DNA from: an uncultured Pelagibacteraceae bacterium
GTDB lineage: Bacteria > Pseudomonadota > Alphaproteobacteria > Pelagibacterales > Pelagibacteraceae
Direction of reading: 5' to 3'
Length of the DNA: 13,856 bases
NCBI GenBank assembly: GCA_913052435.1
Contig: CAJXDV010000019.1
Location: 1-13,856, forward strand
In this document: positions 7,161 through 13,856 of the stretch, piece by piece
How the letters are laid out: every line of letters begins with the position of its first letter
Numbering within the stretch: position 1 is the stretch's first letter
The notes under the pieces: model-generated
Databases searched by the model: none
Told to the model about the DNA's origin: nothing
The model's input: the letters and a program-made list of their open reading frames with translations, nothing else
Translations under genes and position numbers: made by a program

Positions 7161-8251
7161 TTGATAATTTTTTTAGTTTCATTATCAAAAATATGAATTT
7201 TATTGAGATTTACTGCAAAGTTAATTTGTTCTCCAATTTCAATTTCTCTTGGATTATACATTCTACTGATAATTTCTTTATTTTTTAGTTTTATAAATAA
7301 CTGGGTTTCGGTTCCAAGTGGTTCAGCTAAATCTATATTTTTTTCAAAATACCAAAATTCGTCAGAAGTATTTGAATTTGAAGGAGATATATCCTCAGAT
7401 CTAATTCCTATAATAACTTTATTTTTTTGAGACAGAAGGCTCGCTTTTGATTCAGGACATGGCATTAATACATCTTGATCTAGTTCAAAATATATTTTTC
7501 CATCCCTTTTTATAATTTCTGCTTCCAAAATGTTCATTGGAGGACTTCCAATAAAAGTAGCTACAAATACATTAATAGGATTATTAAAAACTTCTATTGG
7601 AGAACCAATCTGTTCAATGTATCCATCCTTCATAATAATAATTCTGTCTGCTAGTGTCATTGCCTCTACTTGATCATGAGTAACATAAATAATAGTTGTT
7701 TGTAATTTTTGGTGAAGTTTTTTGATTTCTGTCCTCATCTGAGTTCTAAGTTTTGCATCTAAATTAGATAATGGCTCATCAAAGAGAAATGCATCTGGGC
7801 GCCTAACTATAGCTCTTCCCATAGCAACTCTTTGTCTTTGACCACCGGAAAGTTGAGAAGGTTTTCGTTTTTGTAATTCATCTAAACCAAGGATTTGAAC
7901 AGCTTCTTTAACTCTTTGCTCAATTTCCTTCTTATCAACTTTAGCAATTTTTAAACTAAATCCTAGATTTTCTTTAACTGTCATATGGGGATAAAGAGCA
8001 TAATTTTGAAATACCATTGATACATTTCGATCTTTTGGATCTTTTTCATTAACTAATTGATCTCCAATGTATATTTCTCCACTAGTAATTTCCTCTAAAC
8101 CTGCAATCATTCTTAATGTAGTTGACTTCCCACATCCTGATGGTCCTACTAAAACAAGAAATTCATTATGAGGGATGTTCAAATCCATATTTTGAACTGC
8201 AATCACATCACCATATTTTTTTGTTAGATTCTTTAAATCTACATTTGCCAT
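7157..8251 (-). CDS. CUT1 sugar ABC transporter ATP-binding protein (MalK/UgpC type)
   Basis: The ATPase energising the importer encoded upstream, acting as a homodimer on the cytoplasmic face of the membrane. It has 364 residues, the normal MalK/UgpC length. Seen: Walker A GPSGCGKST (36-44), Q-loop Gln82 (MVFQNYALYPHM), signature LSGGQRQR (134-141), Walker B FLFDEP (155-160), D-loop SNLDAK (162-167), switch His192 (VTHDQVEAM), and a C-terminal TOBE/regulatory domain (about 240-364) with IGIRSEDI (281-288) and PLGTET (311-316). All nucleotide-binding residues are intact. It begins one base after the stop of the permease gene, with AAAGGA just upstream of the ATG, and its stop overlaps the RraA start (ATGA). 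The substrate cannot be inferred from the ATPase, because this subunit is often promiscuous. Automatic annotation would probably call it UgpC, but no glycerol-3-phosphate link is implied. Confidence 0.96.
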   Translation of the reverse strand: MANVDLKNLTKKYGDVIAVQNMDLNIPHNEFLVLVGPSGCGKSTTLRMIAGLEEITSGEIYIGDQLVNEKDPKDRNVSMVFQNYALYPHMTVKENLGFSLKIAKVDKKEIEQRVKEAVQILGLDELQKRKPSQLSGGQRQRVAMGRAIVRRPDAFLFDEPLSNLDAKLRTQMRTEIKKLHQKLQTTIIYVTHDQVEAMTLADRIIIMKDGYIEQIGSPIEVFNNPINVFVATFIGSPPMNILEAEIIKRDGKIYFELDQDVLMPCPESKASLLSQKNKVIIGIRSEDISPSNSNTSDEFWYFEKNIDLAEPLGTETQLFIKLKNKEIISRMYNPREIEIGEQINFAVNLNKIHIFDNETKKIIK

Positions 8252-8252
8252 T

Positions 8253-9092
8253 TTATCCTTTTACTCCTCCAAAAGTTAGGCCAGATACTAAATGTTTTTG
8301 AACCATAAATGTTATTATAATCGCAGGAACAATCATTACTACAGCAATAGCACACATACCTGCCCAATTAATCGTAAATTCATCGAGATAATCCATCATT
8401 CCTATGGGCAAAGTTTTTGACTCAATGGTCCTGGTTAAAACTGAAGCTAATGCATACTCATTCCAGGAGAGCAAAAAAGCAAAAATTGCTGCAGCTCCGA
8501 TTCCTGGACCGGCAAGAGGTAATTCTATATTCCAAAAAGCTTGAAATCTTGTGCAGCCATCTGTTCTAGCTACTTCAGACATTTCCTTTGGTATCTGTCT
8601 AAAAAAACCATCAGTTAACCATATTGTGAAAGGAACATTCATAGCCACATAAACAATTATAACTCCAATGGAGGTGTTTATAATTCCAAGCTTAGCAAAA
8701 AGAATAAATAGAGGTAAACTTAAAGAAATTCCAGGTACCGCTCTTGCAAGCATTAGTCCAAGGAAAATTTTGTTTTTACCTTTAAAATTAAATCTAGCAA
8801 AAGCATATCCGCCCATCATACCTATTGTTATTGCAATTATTGTGCTAAAAAAAGAAATAATAATTGAATTCATTAAATACTTAAAAGCAGGAACGGAAAC
8901 GTAACCTTTAATACTAAACATTTGTGTAAACTCAAATATTGTCCATCTATCTGGTATCCAATTAGCAGGTTTTGATAATATTTCAGGATTAGGACGAAAT
9001 GCACTTACAAAAATCCAAATTCCTGGCAAGCAAACTAATAGTAAAATAAATAAAACTAAAAACCAAAACCCAATTTTTTTTATTTGTTTCAT
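8253..9092 (-). CDS. Sugar ABC transporter permease, MalG type
   Basis: The second inner-membrane permease of the importer, 279 residues. It has an N-terminal membrane segment (about 8-32) and further hydrophobic segments at about 72-100, 108-135, 140-158, 196-215 and 243-265, giving the six helices typical of MalG-like proteins. The EAA loop that docks on the ATPase is at 173-197 (EVARTDGC, then FWNIELPLAGPG). The C-terminal LVSGLTFGGVKG (268-279) is a hallmark of this subfamily. Its start overlaps the stop of the other permease by one base (TAATG), and the ATPase begins one base after its stop, so the three are almost certainly translated together. Confidence 0.95.
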   Translation of the reverse strand: MKQIKKIGFWFLVLFILLLVCLPGIWIFVSAFRPNPEILSKPANWIPDRWTIFEFTQMFSIKGYVSVPAFKYLMNSIIISFFSTIIAITIGMMGGYAFARFNFKGKNKIFLGLMLARAVPGISLSLPLFILFAKLGIINTSIGVIIVYVAMNVPFTIWLTDGFFRQIPKEMSEVARTDGCTRFQAFWNIELPLAGPGIGAAAIFAFLLSWNEYALASVLTRTIESKTLPIGMMDYLDEFTINWAGMCAIAVVMIVPAIIITFMVQKHLVSGLTFGGVKG

Positions 9093-9982
9093 TATTGTTG
9101 CCCTAATTCTCTTCTAGCTGCTACAAGTTTAGTAAAGAAGTAATAGGTAAAAGCTATAGATAAAATAATTGATACATATGACATCGCATTAGCAAAACCC
9201 ATATTCGCATCTTTGTAACCTACCCTTGCAATCATAGTCCAAATTAATTCTGTTCTCATTGCAGGGCCTCCACCAGTCATAATGTGAACAATGTCATATG
9301 CTCTTCCAACATCAAGAGACCTAATTGTTAGGGCTATAAATATAAATGGCATTAAAAAAGGAAGGGTAATGTTTTTAAATACTTGCCAACTATTACAACC
9401 GTCTACTCGTGCCGCTTCAATTGGATCTCTTGGAATGCCTAAAAGCCCTGCTAATAATAATATGGAAAATATGGCTGTATTTGCCCAAATTTCAGCAGCC
9501 ATAATTGATCCCATTGCAAGTTTTTTACCAATAAGCCATGGTATTGCAGACTCATACCCGAAGAGATATAAAAAATTATTTAGTAAACCAATATTATCAT
9601 TAAAGATGTATTTCCATTGAAAGCCGACCAAAATTGGTGAGAACATCATTGGAAACATCATTATGGTTCTTAATGTTCTTTGACCCCATGTTATTTTATT
9701 AATCAAAAGTGCGATGCCTAGTCCAAACAACAATTCTAAATTTAAAACTATTGCTAAGAATAAAATAGTTCTTCCGAAAGCTTTCCAGAATTTTACATTA
9801 TCAATTAATCGCTCATAATTTCTTAAACCTACAAAATTATAAAGACTGTCAGGACGTGTCAATTTATAAGAAGTAAAACTCGTATAAAAAGAAAATATTA
9901 GAGGGATAATTATTACAAAACCAATTGCTAATATAGATGGAAGAATTAAAATAATCGGACTGCTGAGAAATTTTCTATTCAT
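9092..9982 (-). CDS. Sugar ABC transporter permease, MalF type
   Basis: The first inner-membrane permease, 296 residues. It is a short MalF-like protein lacking the large periplasmic insertion of E. coli MalF, as usual for CUT1 transporters of environmental bacteria. Membrane segments lie at about 9-32, 70-96, 106-125, 157-182, 208-220 and 266-285. The EAA loop is at 189-213 (EAARVDGC, then FKNITLPFLMPF). Periplasmic-side FVGLRNYERL (50-59) and MTGGGPAMRTELI (235-247) are conserved family landmarks. Its ATG follows the stop of the Gfo/Idh gene with no gap (TAAATG), so an oxidoreductase is inserted between the binding protein and the permeases in what is otherwise a standard transporter order. 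Confidence 0.95.
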   Translation of the reverse strand: MNRKFLSSPIILILPSILAIGFVIIIPLIFSFYTSFTSYKLTRPDSLYNFVGLRNYERLIDNVKFWKAFGRTILFLAIVLNLELLFGLGIALLINKITWGQRTLRTIMMFPMMFSPILVGFQWKYIFNDNIGLLNNFLYLFGYESAIPWLIGKKLAMGSIMAAEIWANTAIFSILLLAGLLGIPRDPIEAARVDGCNSWQVFKNITLPFLMPFIFIALTIRSLDVGRAYDIVHIMTGGGPAMRTELIWTMIARVGYKDANMGFANAMSYVSIILSIAFTYYFFTKLVAARRELGQQ

Positions 9983-11065
9983 TTAATCAGCGTAACTTAT
10001 CTGTAATCCCCCTGACTGACTTGATATTCCACAAGAATCAACAACCGCCATTGTGTCAATAGAGTCATCTATAGATGTAATGAGTTTTTCATCTTCGTCG
10101 TTTTTAAATCTTTGCATATTAGACATGACACCAATAAACGCATCGGGAAACCATTTGCCTTTTATATCAATTTTGATCCAATCGGTATTTTCGGTAATGA
10201 TTTCTAATTCTTCAGGTTCTCCATTCGGGTAATCTAATAAAAGCCCTAGTTTCATTTTTGCGGCACCCTTGATGCCTTCCAATCTAATATATGCATCTTG
10301 ATTTTTTCTTCCAAAACTATGTGTGTGATTTATGGTCATGCAGCATCGCACTTGATCGCCATAATTAAATATGGCGCTTGTCCGACAATCTGCTAAATCT
10401 TTCACTTTAGGATGTTTTACAGATTGACAATACAAGCTTTTTGGATTTCCTAATACAGAGCGTATCCAATCAATATAGTGGATTGAATGAAGTGGTACTT
10501 CAACGCGGTCTAATGTTTTTAGAAAAGGCCATAACTCCCAAGGAGTATGAACATTTACATGAACTTCAAGCTCCACTAATTCACCTAGAAGATTTTTTTG
10601 AATAGCTTCATAGACGGGTAGCATAATCGGACTAAATCGTAATTGAAAATTCATACATGCTTTTATATTTTTTCTATGGCAGATTTTTCTTATTTCATTA
10701 CCTTCTTGCAAAGTTCTTCCAAGCGGTTTTTGAAAAATCGCATAAATATTTTCAGGGAGCTTTTCTACAACTTCCAAGAGTTTTGCTGGGGGTAAAGCTA
10801 AATCAAACACACAATCTTTATCTTCAAATGCTTCTTCAAAAGAACTGAAAACTGTGTTGATCTTATATTCTTTAGCCAGCAAGTCAGCCTTATCTTTGTC
10901 AACATCGTATAACCCAGCTACATCAAAACCTGCTTTATTATATGCTGGCAAATGAGCATCTTTAACAATTCCGCCTGTCCCTATAATTATAATTGGACTA
11001 GTTTTGCTTGGTATTGGCCAAGTTTGGCTTAAATTTTTTATTAATGTCTCTTGATCACTCATCAT
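9983..11065 (-). CDS. Gfo/Idh/MocA family oxidoreductase
   Basis: A 360-residue NAD(P)-dependent sugar dehydrogenase or oxidoreductase, predicted cytosolic. The Rossmann domain has IIIIGTGGIVKDAHLPAY (25-42; the usual GxGxxG reads GTGGIV), YDVDKDKA (53-60) with Asp54 near the ribose site, and LALPPAKLLEV (89-99). The lysine motif EKPLG is altered to Gln112-Lys113-Pro114-Leu-Gly, keeping the key Lys. In the C-terminal domain, HSIHYIDWIR (193-202) supplies the H-x-x-H-x-x-D pattern often catalytic in this family. An extra stretch of about 22 polar residues precedes the Rossmann fold; two adjacent ATGs (11065 and 11062) begin it, and no good Shine-Dalgarno is visible. It lies between the binding protein and the permeases, separated from the former by a strong hairpin, so it should act on the imported sugar. 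It could be the missing L-fucose or related sugar 1-dehydrogenase, or an inositol/aldose dehydrogenase. Confidence 0.9.
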   Translation of the reverse strand: MMSDQETLIKNLSQTWPIPSKTSPIIIIGTGGIVKDAHLPAYNKAGFDVAGLYDVDKDKADLLAKEYKINTVFSSFEEAFEDKDCVFDLALPPAKLLEVVEKLPENIYAIFQKPLGRTLQEGNEIRKICHRKNIKACMNFQLRFSPIMLPVYEAIQKNLLGELVELEVHVNVHTPWELWPFLKTLDRVEVPLHSIHYIDWIRSVLGNPKSLYCQSVKHPKVKDLADCRTSAIFNYGDQVRCCMTINHTHSFGRKNQDAYIRLEGIKGAAKMKLGLLLDYPNGEPEELEIITENTDWIKIDIKGKWFPDAFIGVMSNMQRFKNDEDEKLITSIDDSIDTMAVVDSCGISSQSGGLQISYAD

Positions 11066-11088
11066 AACAGAAAAAAATTTAGATTAAT

Positions 11089-11121
11089 TTGACTACTCCT
11101 TAAAAAATAAGGAGTAGTCAA
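11089..11121 (-). terminator. Perfect 14-bp inverted repeat, intra-operon stem-loop (attenuator or mRNA 3' stabiliser)
   Basis: Arms TTGACTACTCCTTA (11089-11102) and TAAGGAGTAGTCAA (11108-11121) are fully complementary around a 5-base loop. On the minus strand this lies 9 bases after the binding-protein stop and before the oxidoreductase gene. The T-rich tract comes about 9-10 bases after the stem rather than directly after it, so it is not a textbook intrinsic terminator. Such hairpins after binding-protein genes commonly let the binding protein be made in excess over the membrane subunits, by partial termination or by protecting the upstream mRNA from 3' exonucleases. Confidence 0.85.
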
Positions 11122-11130
11122 TAAAGATGC

Positions 11131-12483
11131 TTAATAATAACCAGCGTCTTGCATTAATAAGTCAGTTTCTTTGGCTGCAGCATCCAGCGCTTCCTTAACT
11201 GTTTTATCACCCACAATTGCTGCCTGCAACTCAGGGAAAATAATATTTGAAAAAGGAATCCATTCAGGAATCAGTGGTGGCGTGAATGCATCTTCTGCCA
11301 TTGAAGCTTTAAATGTAGAGAAAAGATTACTCATAAATGCATTTCCTTCTGCATCCATTTCATTAGCAATATCATCCCAAACTCTGGTCATTGTTGGAAG
11401 TTTACCTCCTCTTGCTTCATGCATTTGTGCTTCATGATTGGTTAGTATCCATATTAATGAAGCGGCAGCGTCTAGGTTTTCTTCAGGACAGCCGTTAAGA
11501 ATTGAATAGGTGTGAGAGCCTGACCAGCCACCTCTTTTTCCACCCGATCCCAAAGGAAATCTAACAAGTCCTACGTCTCCACCAATTTTAGAGTCAGCAC
11601 TGTTAAAATAAGCGCCCCATCCACCCCAGTCAAGGTTGAGAGCAACTGTTCCGCTAGCAAATCCAAGACCAGTTTCATCCCATAGATAGTTTAATACTCC
11701 TGCTGGTACGGCTTTTGCATTATATAAATCAACAAACCATTGAAGAGCTCTTTGCCCTGCTTCATCATTAAAAGTTGGATGCCATCCATCATCAAACAAA
11801 GCGCCGCCTTCAGCAATTACTAATTCATAAAAACGACCTGTAATAGCCTCTTCTTTACCAACATATTGTGTTCCATAAAAATTTGGCGGATCAGACCAAA
11901 AGATTGCTTGCTCTTTCCATTGATCCAACGTTTCTGGTGGCGCTAAATCATAACCATGTTCAGCTTTAAATTTTTTCTTATTGTCTGCATCCTCATAGAT
12001 GCTTTTTATATACCAAAGGTTGCTCACATCACTGTGTTGAGGAAGTTGAACAAGTCGTCCTTCAACTGTTGAGTGATCAAGTACAAGTGGTACAAATTCT
12101 GCAAGATAATCACCAGGAATAATTCCATTTAGATCTCTATAAATATCACCATATTGTGTTGCAAAACTAGTGTGGTTAGAAACAACGCAATAACTAATAT
12201 TACCTGCTGCAATATCTTGTTTTATTTCTTTATCTAACTCAAAGTGACTTTTCTTTGATAAGATTTTAACTTTACCTCCCGTTTTTTCTTCCCAGACAGG
12301 TATCATTTCTTGATAAAGTGGATCATATGGCGCTCCACCTATAAGTTTAACATCCAAAGTAATTCCACTATAATCTCCCCACATAGTTACTTTGTCATTT
12401 GGAAAACTTGTATCCACAGCCAAAGCTCCAAAAGAAAAAGAAAAAGTGGAAATAACTAATAAAATATTTTTAATTATTTTCAT
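11131..12483 (-). CDS. Secreted sugar-binding protein of the ABC transporter (family 1, CUT1)
   Basis: The periplasmic high-affinity receptor that delivers substrate to the two permeases encoded downstream. It has 450 residues. A clear Sec signal peptide covers 1-22: MKIIKN, a hydrophobic core, and ALA before VDTSF, which fits signal peptidase I with no lipobox Cys. The mature protein has family 1 features: PLYQEMIPVWEEKTGGKV (55-72), a segment FYELVIAEGGALFDDGW (218-234), FASGTVALNLDWGGWGAYF (about 275-293) with several aromatics suited to sugar stacking, and a C-terminal helical region. It is first in its operon and has the best ribosome-binding site in the window, so it should be abundant. 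A following hairpin probably raises its expression over the other subunits. Its ligand is not determinable by eye; the surrounding L-fucose-type catabolic genes favour fucose or a similar deoxy sugar. It is clearly different from the signal-less homologue at 4312-5442. Confidence 0.94.
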   Translation of the reverse strand: MKIIKNILLVISTFSFSFGALAVDTSFPNDKVTMWGDYSGITLDVKLIGGAPYDPLYQEMIPVWEEKTGGKVKILSKKSHFELDKEIKQDIAAGNISYCVVSNHTSFATQYGDIYRDLNGIIPGDYLAEFVPLVLDHSTVEGRLVQLPQHSDVSNLWYIKSIYEDADNKKKFKAEHGYDLAPPETLDQWKEQAIFWSDPPNFYGTQYVGKEEAITGRFYELVIAEGGALFDDGWHPTFNDEAGQRALQWFVDLYNAKAVPAGVLNYLWDETGLGFASGTVALNLDWGGWGAYFNSADSKIGGDVGLVRFPLGSGGKRGGWSGSHTYSILNGCPEENLDAAASLIWILTNHEAQMHEARGGKLPTMTRVWDDIANEMDAEGNAFMSNLFSTFKASMAEDAFTPPLIPEWIPFSNIIFPELQAAIVGDKTVKEALDAAAKETDLLMQDAGYY

Positions 12484-12488
12484 ATAAT

Positions 12489-12495
12489 CCTCCTT
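12489..12495 (-). promoter_or_regulatory. Strong Shine-Dalgarno site for the sugar-binding protein
   Basis: AAGGAGG on the minus strand lies 5 bases before the ATG at 12483. It is a near-perfect anti-16S match in a window where most genes have weak or no such site, and it fixes the start codon that yields the signal peptide. Confidence 0.88.
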
Positions 12496-12632
12496 AAAAA
12501 ATTAAATTAGAATTTTTCTAAATAATCAACATTAGAGTTAAAACCAATATATGCTTATAATCAAGCACAAAAAAAAGATATATTTCTTGTATTTACTTGC
12601 ATTATTATTAATATTAACTTTAAGGAACATCT
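12496..12632. promoter_or_regulatory. Divergent regulatory region between transporter operon and mutarotase
   Basis: This region drives the transporter operon leftward and the mutarotase (and perhaps the epimerase) rightward. It contains a dyad TTAGAATTTTTCTAA (12507-12521; arms of 6) in the leader of the binding-protein gene, and an imperfect dyad TGCTTATAATCAAGCA (12552-12567; arms of 5) that overlaps a perfect plus-strand TATAAT (12556-12561). AAGGA at 12622-12626 is the mutarotase Shine-Dalgarno, 6 bases before its ATG. I found no -35 box with good spacing for that TATAAT. The second dyad has the size of a repressor operator, but no regulator gene is in the window. Confidence 0.5.
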
Positions 12633-12962
12633 ATGACTGTAAAAAGATACGCAATGGCAGTAAGATTGAAAGATGATAAAAAAGATTTTTACTTAAAAAA
12701 TCATCAAAATGTCTGGCCTGAAGTATTAAGTGAATTAAAAAAAATAAAAGTTAAAAATTATAGTATATTTTTAAAAGAAGATTTTATGTTTGGTTACCTA
12801 GAATATGAAGGGGGCAATTTTGATCAAGATATGGCAGACATGCAAAAAATTCCTATTGTTGAAAAATGGACAAATTTAATGATAAGTTGTTTTAATCCAT
12901 TTCCTGGAAATGAGGATAATAATTCATGGGTGATGATGGATGAAATTTTTTATTTAGAATAA
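12633..12962 (+). CDS. RhaM/type 2 L-fucose mutarotase family protein
   Basis: A 109-residue ferredoxin-like-fold protein of the L-rhamnose mutarotase family (COG3254), which interconverts alpha and beta anomers of a 6-deoxy sugar in the cytoplasm. Typical features are the start KRYAMAVRLKDD (4-15), Tyr20 and His24 in FYLKNHQNVWPEV (19-31), corresponding to the catalytic Tyr/His of E. coli RhaM, NYSIFL (42-47), and C-terminal WVMMDEIFYLE (99-109). KRY at the start and the W-x-M-x-E-x-F-x-L ending fit the subgroup often called type 2 L-fucose mutarotase, agreeing with L-fuconate dehydratase in this window. An AAGGA site supports the start. It is divergent from the transporter operon and shares its regulatory region, so it is probably coinduced. 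L-rhamnose remains an alternative substrate, but no rhamnose isomerase, kinase or rhamnonate dehydratase signature was recognised here. Confidence 0.9.
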   Translation: MTVKRYAMAVRLKDDKKDFYLKNHQNVWPEVLSELKKIKVKNYSIFLKEDFMFGYLEYEGGNFDQDMADMQKIPIVEKWTNLMISCFNPFPGNEDNNSWVMMDEIFYLE

Positions 12963-12979
12963 ATAATCTTACAACTGTC

Positions 12980-12985
12980 TATAAT
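12980..12985 (+). promoter_or_regulatory. Possible -10 box (TATAAT) close to the epimerase start
   Basis: A perfect TATAAT lies 8 bases before the ATG at 12994, with no Shine-Dalgarno in between. If active it would give a leaderless or nearly leaderless transcript. No -35 hexamer was found at normal spacing, and such hexamers arise easily in DNA this AT-rich. Confidence 0.3.
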
Positions 12986-12993
12986 AATAAAAT

Positions 12994-13856
12994 ATGACAA
13001 TTTTAGTTACAGGTGCAACCGGTTATATTGGTAGTAGAGTTGTTCTCCAGTTGGCAAAAAGAAATTTAAAAATTGTCGCAGCCGATTTGGACATGGGTAG
13101 AAATAAAGACAAACTCAAAGAAAAATTTACGGCAGCGGGATATAACTTGAATTTATTGAAATTTGAAAAATTGGACATAACTAATTTAGAAAATATTGAA
13201 TCAATTTTTGAAAGATATCATTTTGATAGTGTTATAAATCTTGCCTACGGCATTGGAATGATATGTGAGAACAATCCACTATTGGCAAGCAAAATTAACA
13301 TTGTTGGTACAACATCTATTTTTGAAATGATTGTAAAACATAAAATAAGAAGATTAGTTTTTGCAAGCAGTGAAACAGTTTATGGAGCTAATCAATCTTA
13401 TTTTGGTCAAAGGCCGATTACTGAAAATGATTATAGCGGTATTGATCAGCATTTTTATACTTATGGCGTTATGAAATTATTGAATGAATTCATGGCCGAA
13501 AAATACATAAAGAAGCACGGTTGTAGCATAGCTTATACTAGGCCTTCCGTTGTTTTTGGTTATGGTCGGCAAAATACTGCTATAAATTGGGCTGAGGATT
13601 TTGCAGCAAAACCAGCACTCGGAGAACCTGCTCACTTGCCTTTTTCCAAAAAAAGTACTGATAACTGGATATATGTTGATGATTGCGCTGAACAACTTGT
13701 GAGACTTGCATTAAGGGACAAATTGAATTTTTCCTCATATAATTCAGGCTCACAAACAGTAACAGGAGAAGAATTAGAGAAAACCGTAAAAAAAATATTA
13801 CCTAATGCAGAAATTAATTTTGATGAAAAAAATCTAAGAACGCCCCTGATTGATGA
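12994..13856 (+). CDS. NAD-dependent epimerase/dehydratase (extended SDR), C-terminus cut by window edge
   Basis: Read from ATG at 12994, the frame stays open for 287 codons to the window end; family members are usually about 300-350 residues, so a modest C-terminal part is missing. It is an extended SDR, normally acting on nucleotide sugars or free sugars with bound NAD. Seen: GATGYIG (7-13) as the G-x-x-G-x-x-G dinucleotide loop, Asp31 in AADLD at the end of beta-2 (NAD preference), Asp61 (LDITN), VINLAYGIG (80-88), FASSETVYG (123-131) with the catalytic Ser region, Tyr157-x-x-x-Lys161 (TYGVMK), TRPSVVFGYG (182-191) and WIYVDDCAEQL (225-235). Catalytic residues are complete. It follows the mutarotase on the same strand after 31 bases and may be cotranscribed. 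The family also contains sugar lactone and aldose dehydrogenases, so a role in sugar oxidation is possible. Substrate unassigned. Confidence 0.88.
   Translation, partial: MTILVTGATGYIGSRVVLQLAKRNLKIVAADLDMGRNKDKLKEKFTAAGYNLNLLKFEKLDITNLENIESIFERYHFDSVINLAYGIGMICENNPLLASKINIVGTTSIFEMIVKHKIRRLVFASSETVYGANQSYFGQRPITENDYSGIDQHFYTYGVMKLLNEFMAEKYIKKHGCSIAYTRPSVVFGYGRQNTAINWAEDFAAKPALGEPAHLPFSKKSTDNWIYVDDCAEQLVRLALRDKLNFSSYNSGSQTVTGEELEKTVKKILPNAEINFDEKNLRTPLID

Noticed and set aside
11089..11121. Canonical Rho-independent terminator ending the transcript after the binding-protein gene
   Set aside because: The T tract is about 9-10 bases beyond the stem rather than adjacent, and essential permease and ATPase genes lie downstream on the same strand with no other promoter visible.
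11171..11437. Plus-strand open frame of 88 codons inside the binding-protein gene
   Set aside because: Antisense shadow of a well-supported secreted protein; its Ala/Ser-rich translation reflects codon bias on the other strand.
13477..13695. Minus-strand open frame of 72 codons near the right end
   Set aside because: It lies entirely within the extended SDR, whose motifs (Y-x-x-x-K, WIYVDD) are read cleanly on the plus strand.
1..13856. Mobile elements, CRISPR arrays, tRNA or rRNA genes
   Set aside because: No transposase or integrase motifs, no regularly spaced repeats and no tRNA-like cloverleaf or rRNA segments were seen; the window is almost wholly filled by metabolic genes.

Overview
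The window comes from an AT-rich (roughly one-third GC by eye), tightly packed bacterial genome. Intergenic gaps are very short, genes mostly abut or overlap by 1-4 bases, and Shine-Dalgarno sites are mostly weak. The gene families (CUT1 sugar ABC transporter, L-fuconate dehydratase, CaiB/MaoC/RraA enzymes) and the composition suggest a streamlined marine proteobacterium, probably alphaproteobacterial (SAR11/HIMB59-like or similar). That placement is inference; no marker gene is present.

Layout. (1) 1-6000, minus strand, read right to left: a MaoC-like protein, a solute-binding-protein-like protein without a signal peptide, a class III (CaiB/BaiF) CoA-transferase, a mandelate-racemase-type enolase-superfamily enzyme, L-fuconate dehydratase, and a DHRS6/BDH2-type SDR whose C-terminus is cut off by the left edge. 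(2) 6054-6500, plus strand: a second, catalytically intact MaoC hydratase, divergent from the first across 53 bp. (3) 6507-12483, minus strand: a secreted sugar-binding protein, a Gfo/Idh/MocA oxidoreductase, two permeases, an ATPase and an RraA-type aldolase. A perfect 14-bp-stem hairpin separates the binding protein from the rest. (4) 12633-13856, plus strand: a RhaM-family sugar mutarotase, then an NAD-dependent epimerase/dehydratase cut off by the right edge. No RNA genes, mobile elements or CRISPR were seen.

How it fits together. The binding protein, permeases and ATPase form a complete ABC importer, probably for a deoxy- or acidic sugar. The mutarotase, L-fuconate dehydratase and 2-keto-3-deoxy-L-fuconate dehydrogenase-like SDR match three activities of the non-phosphorylating L-fucose pathway (fucose, fuconolactone, fuconate, 2-keto-3-deoxyfuconate, 2,4-diketo acid, then pyruvate and lactate). 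The usual fucose dehydrogenase, lactonase and FAH-family hydrolase are not visible; the Gfo/Idh protein and the RraA aldolase are the only local candidates for related roles. Inside this sugar locus sits a CoA-thioester module (CaiB, two unequal MaoC proteins, an enolase-superfamily enzyme with an unusual K-x-H motif, and a cytosolic binding-protein homologue). Its substrate cannot be read from sequence and it is the part most likely to be undescribed.
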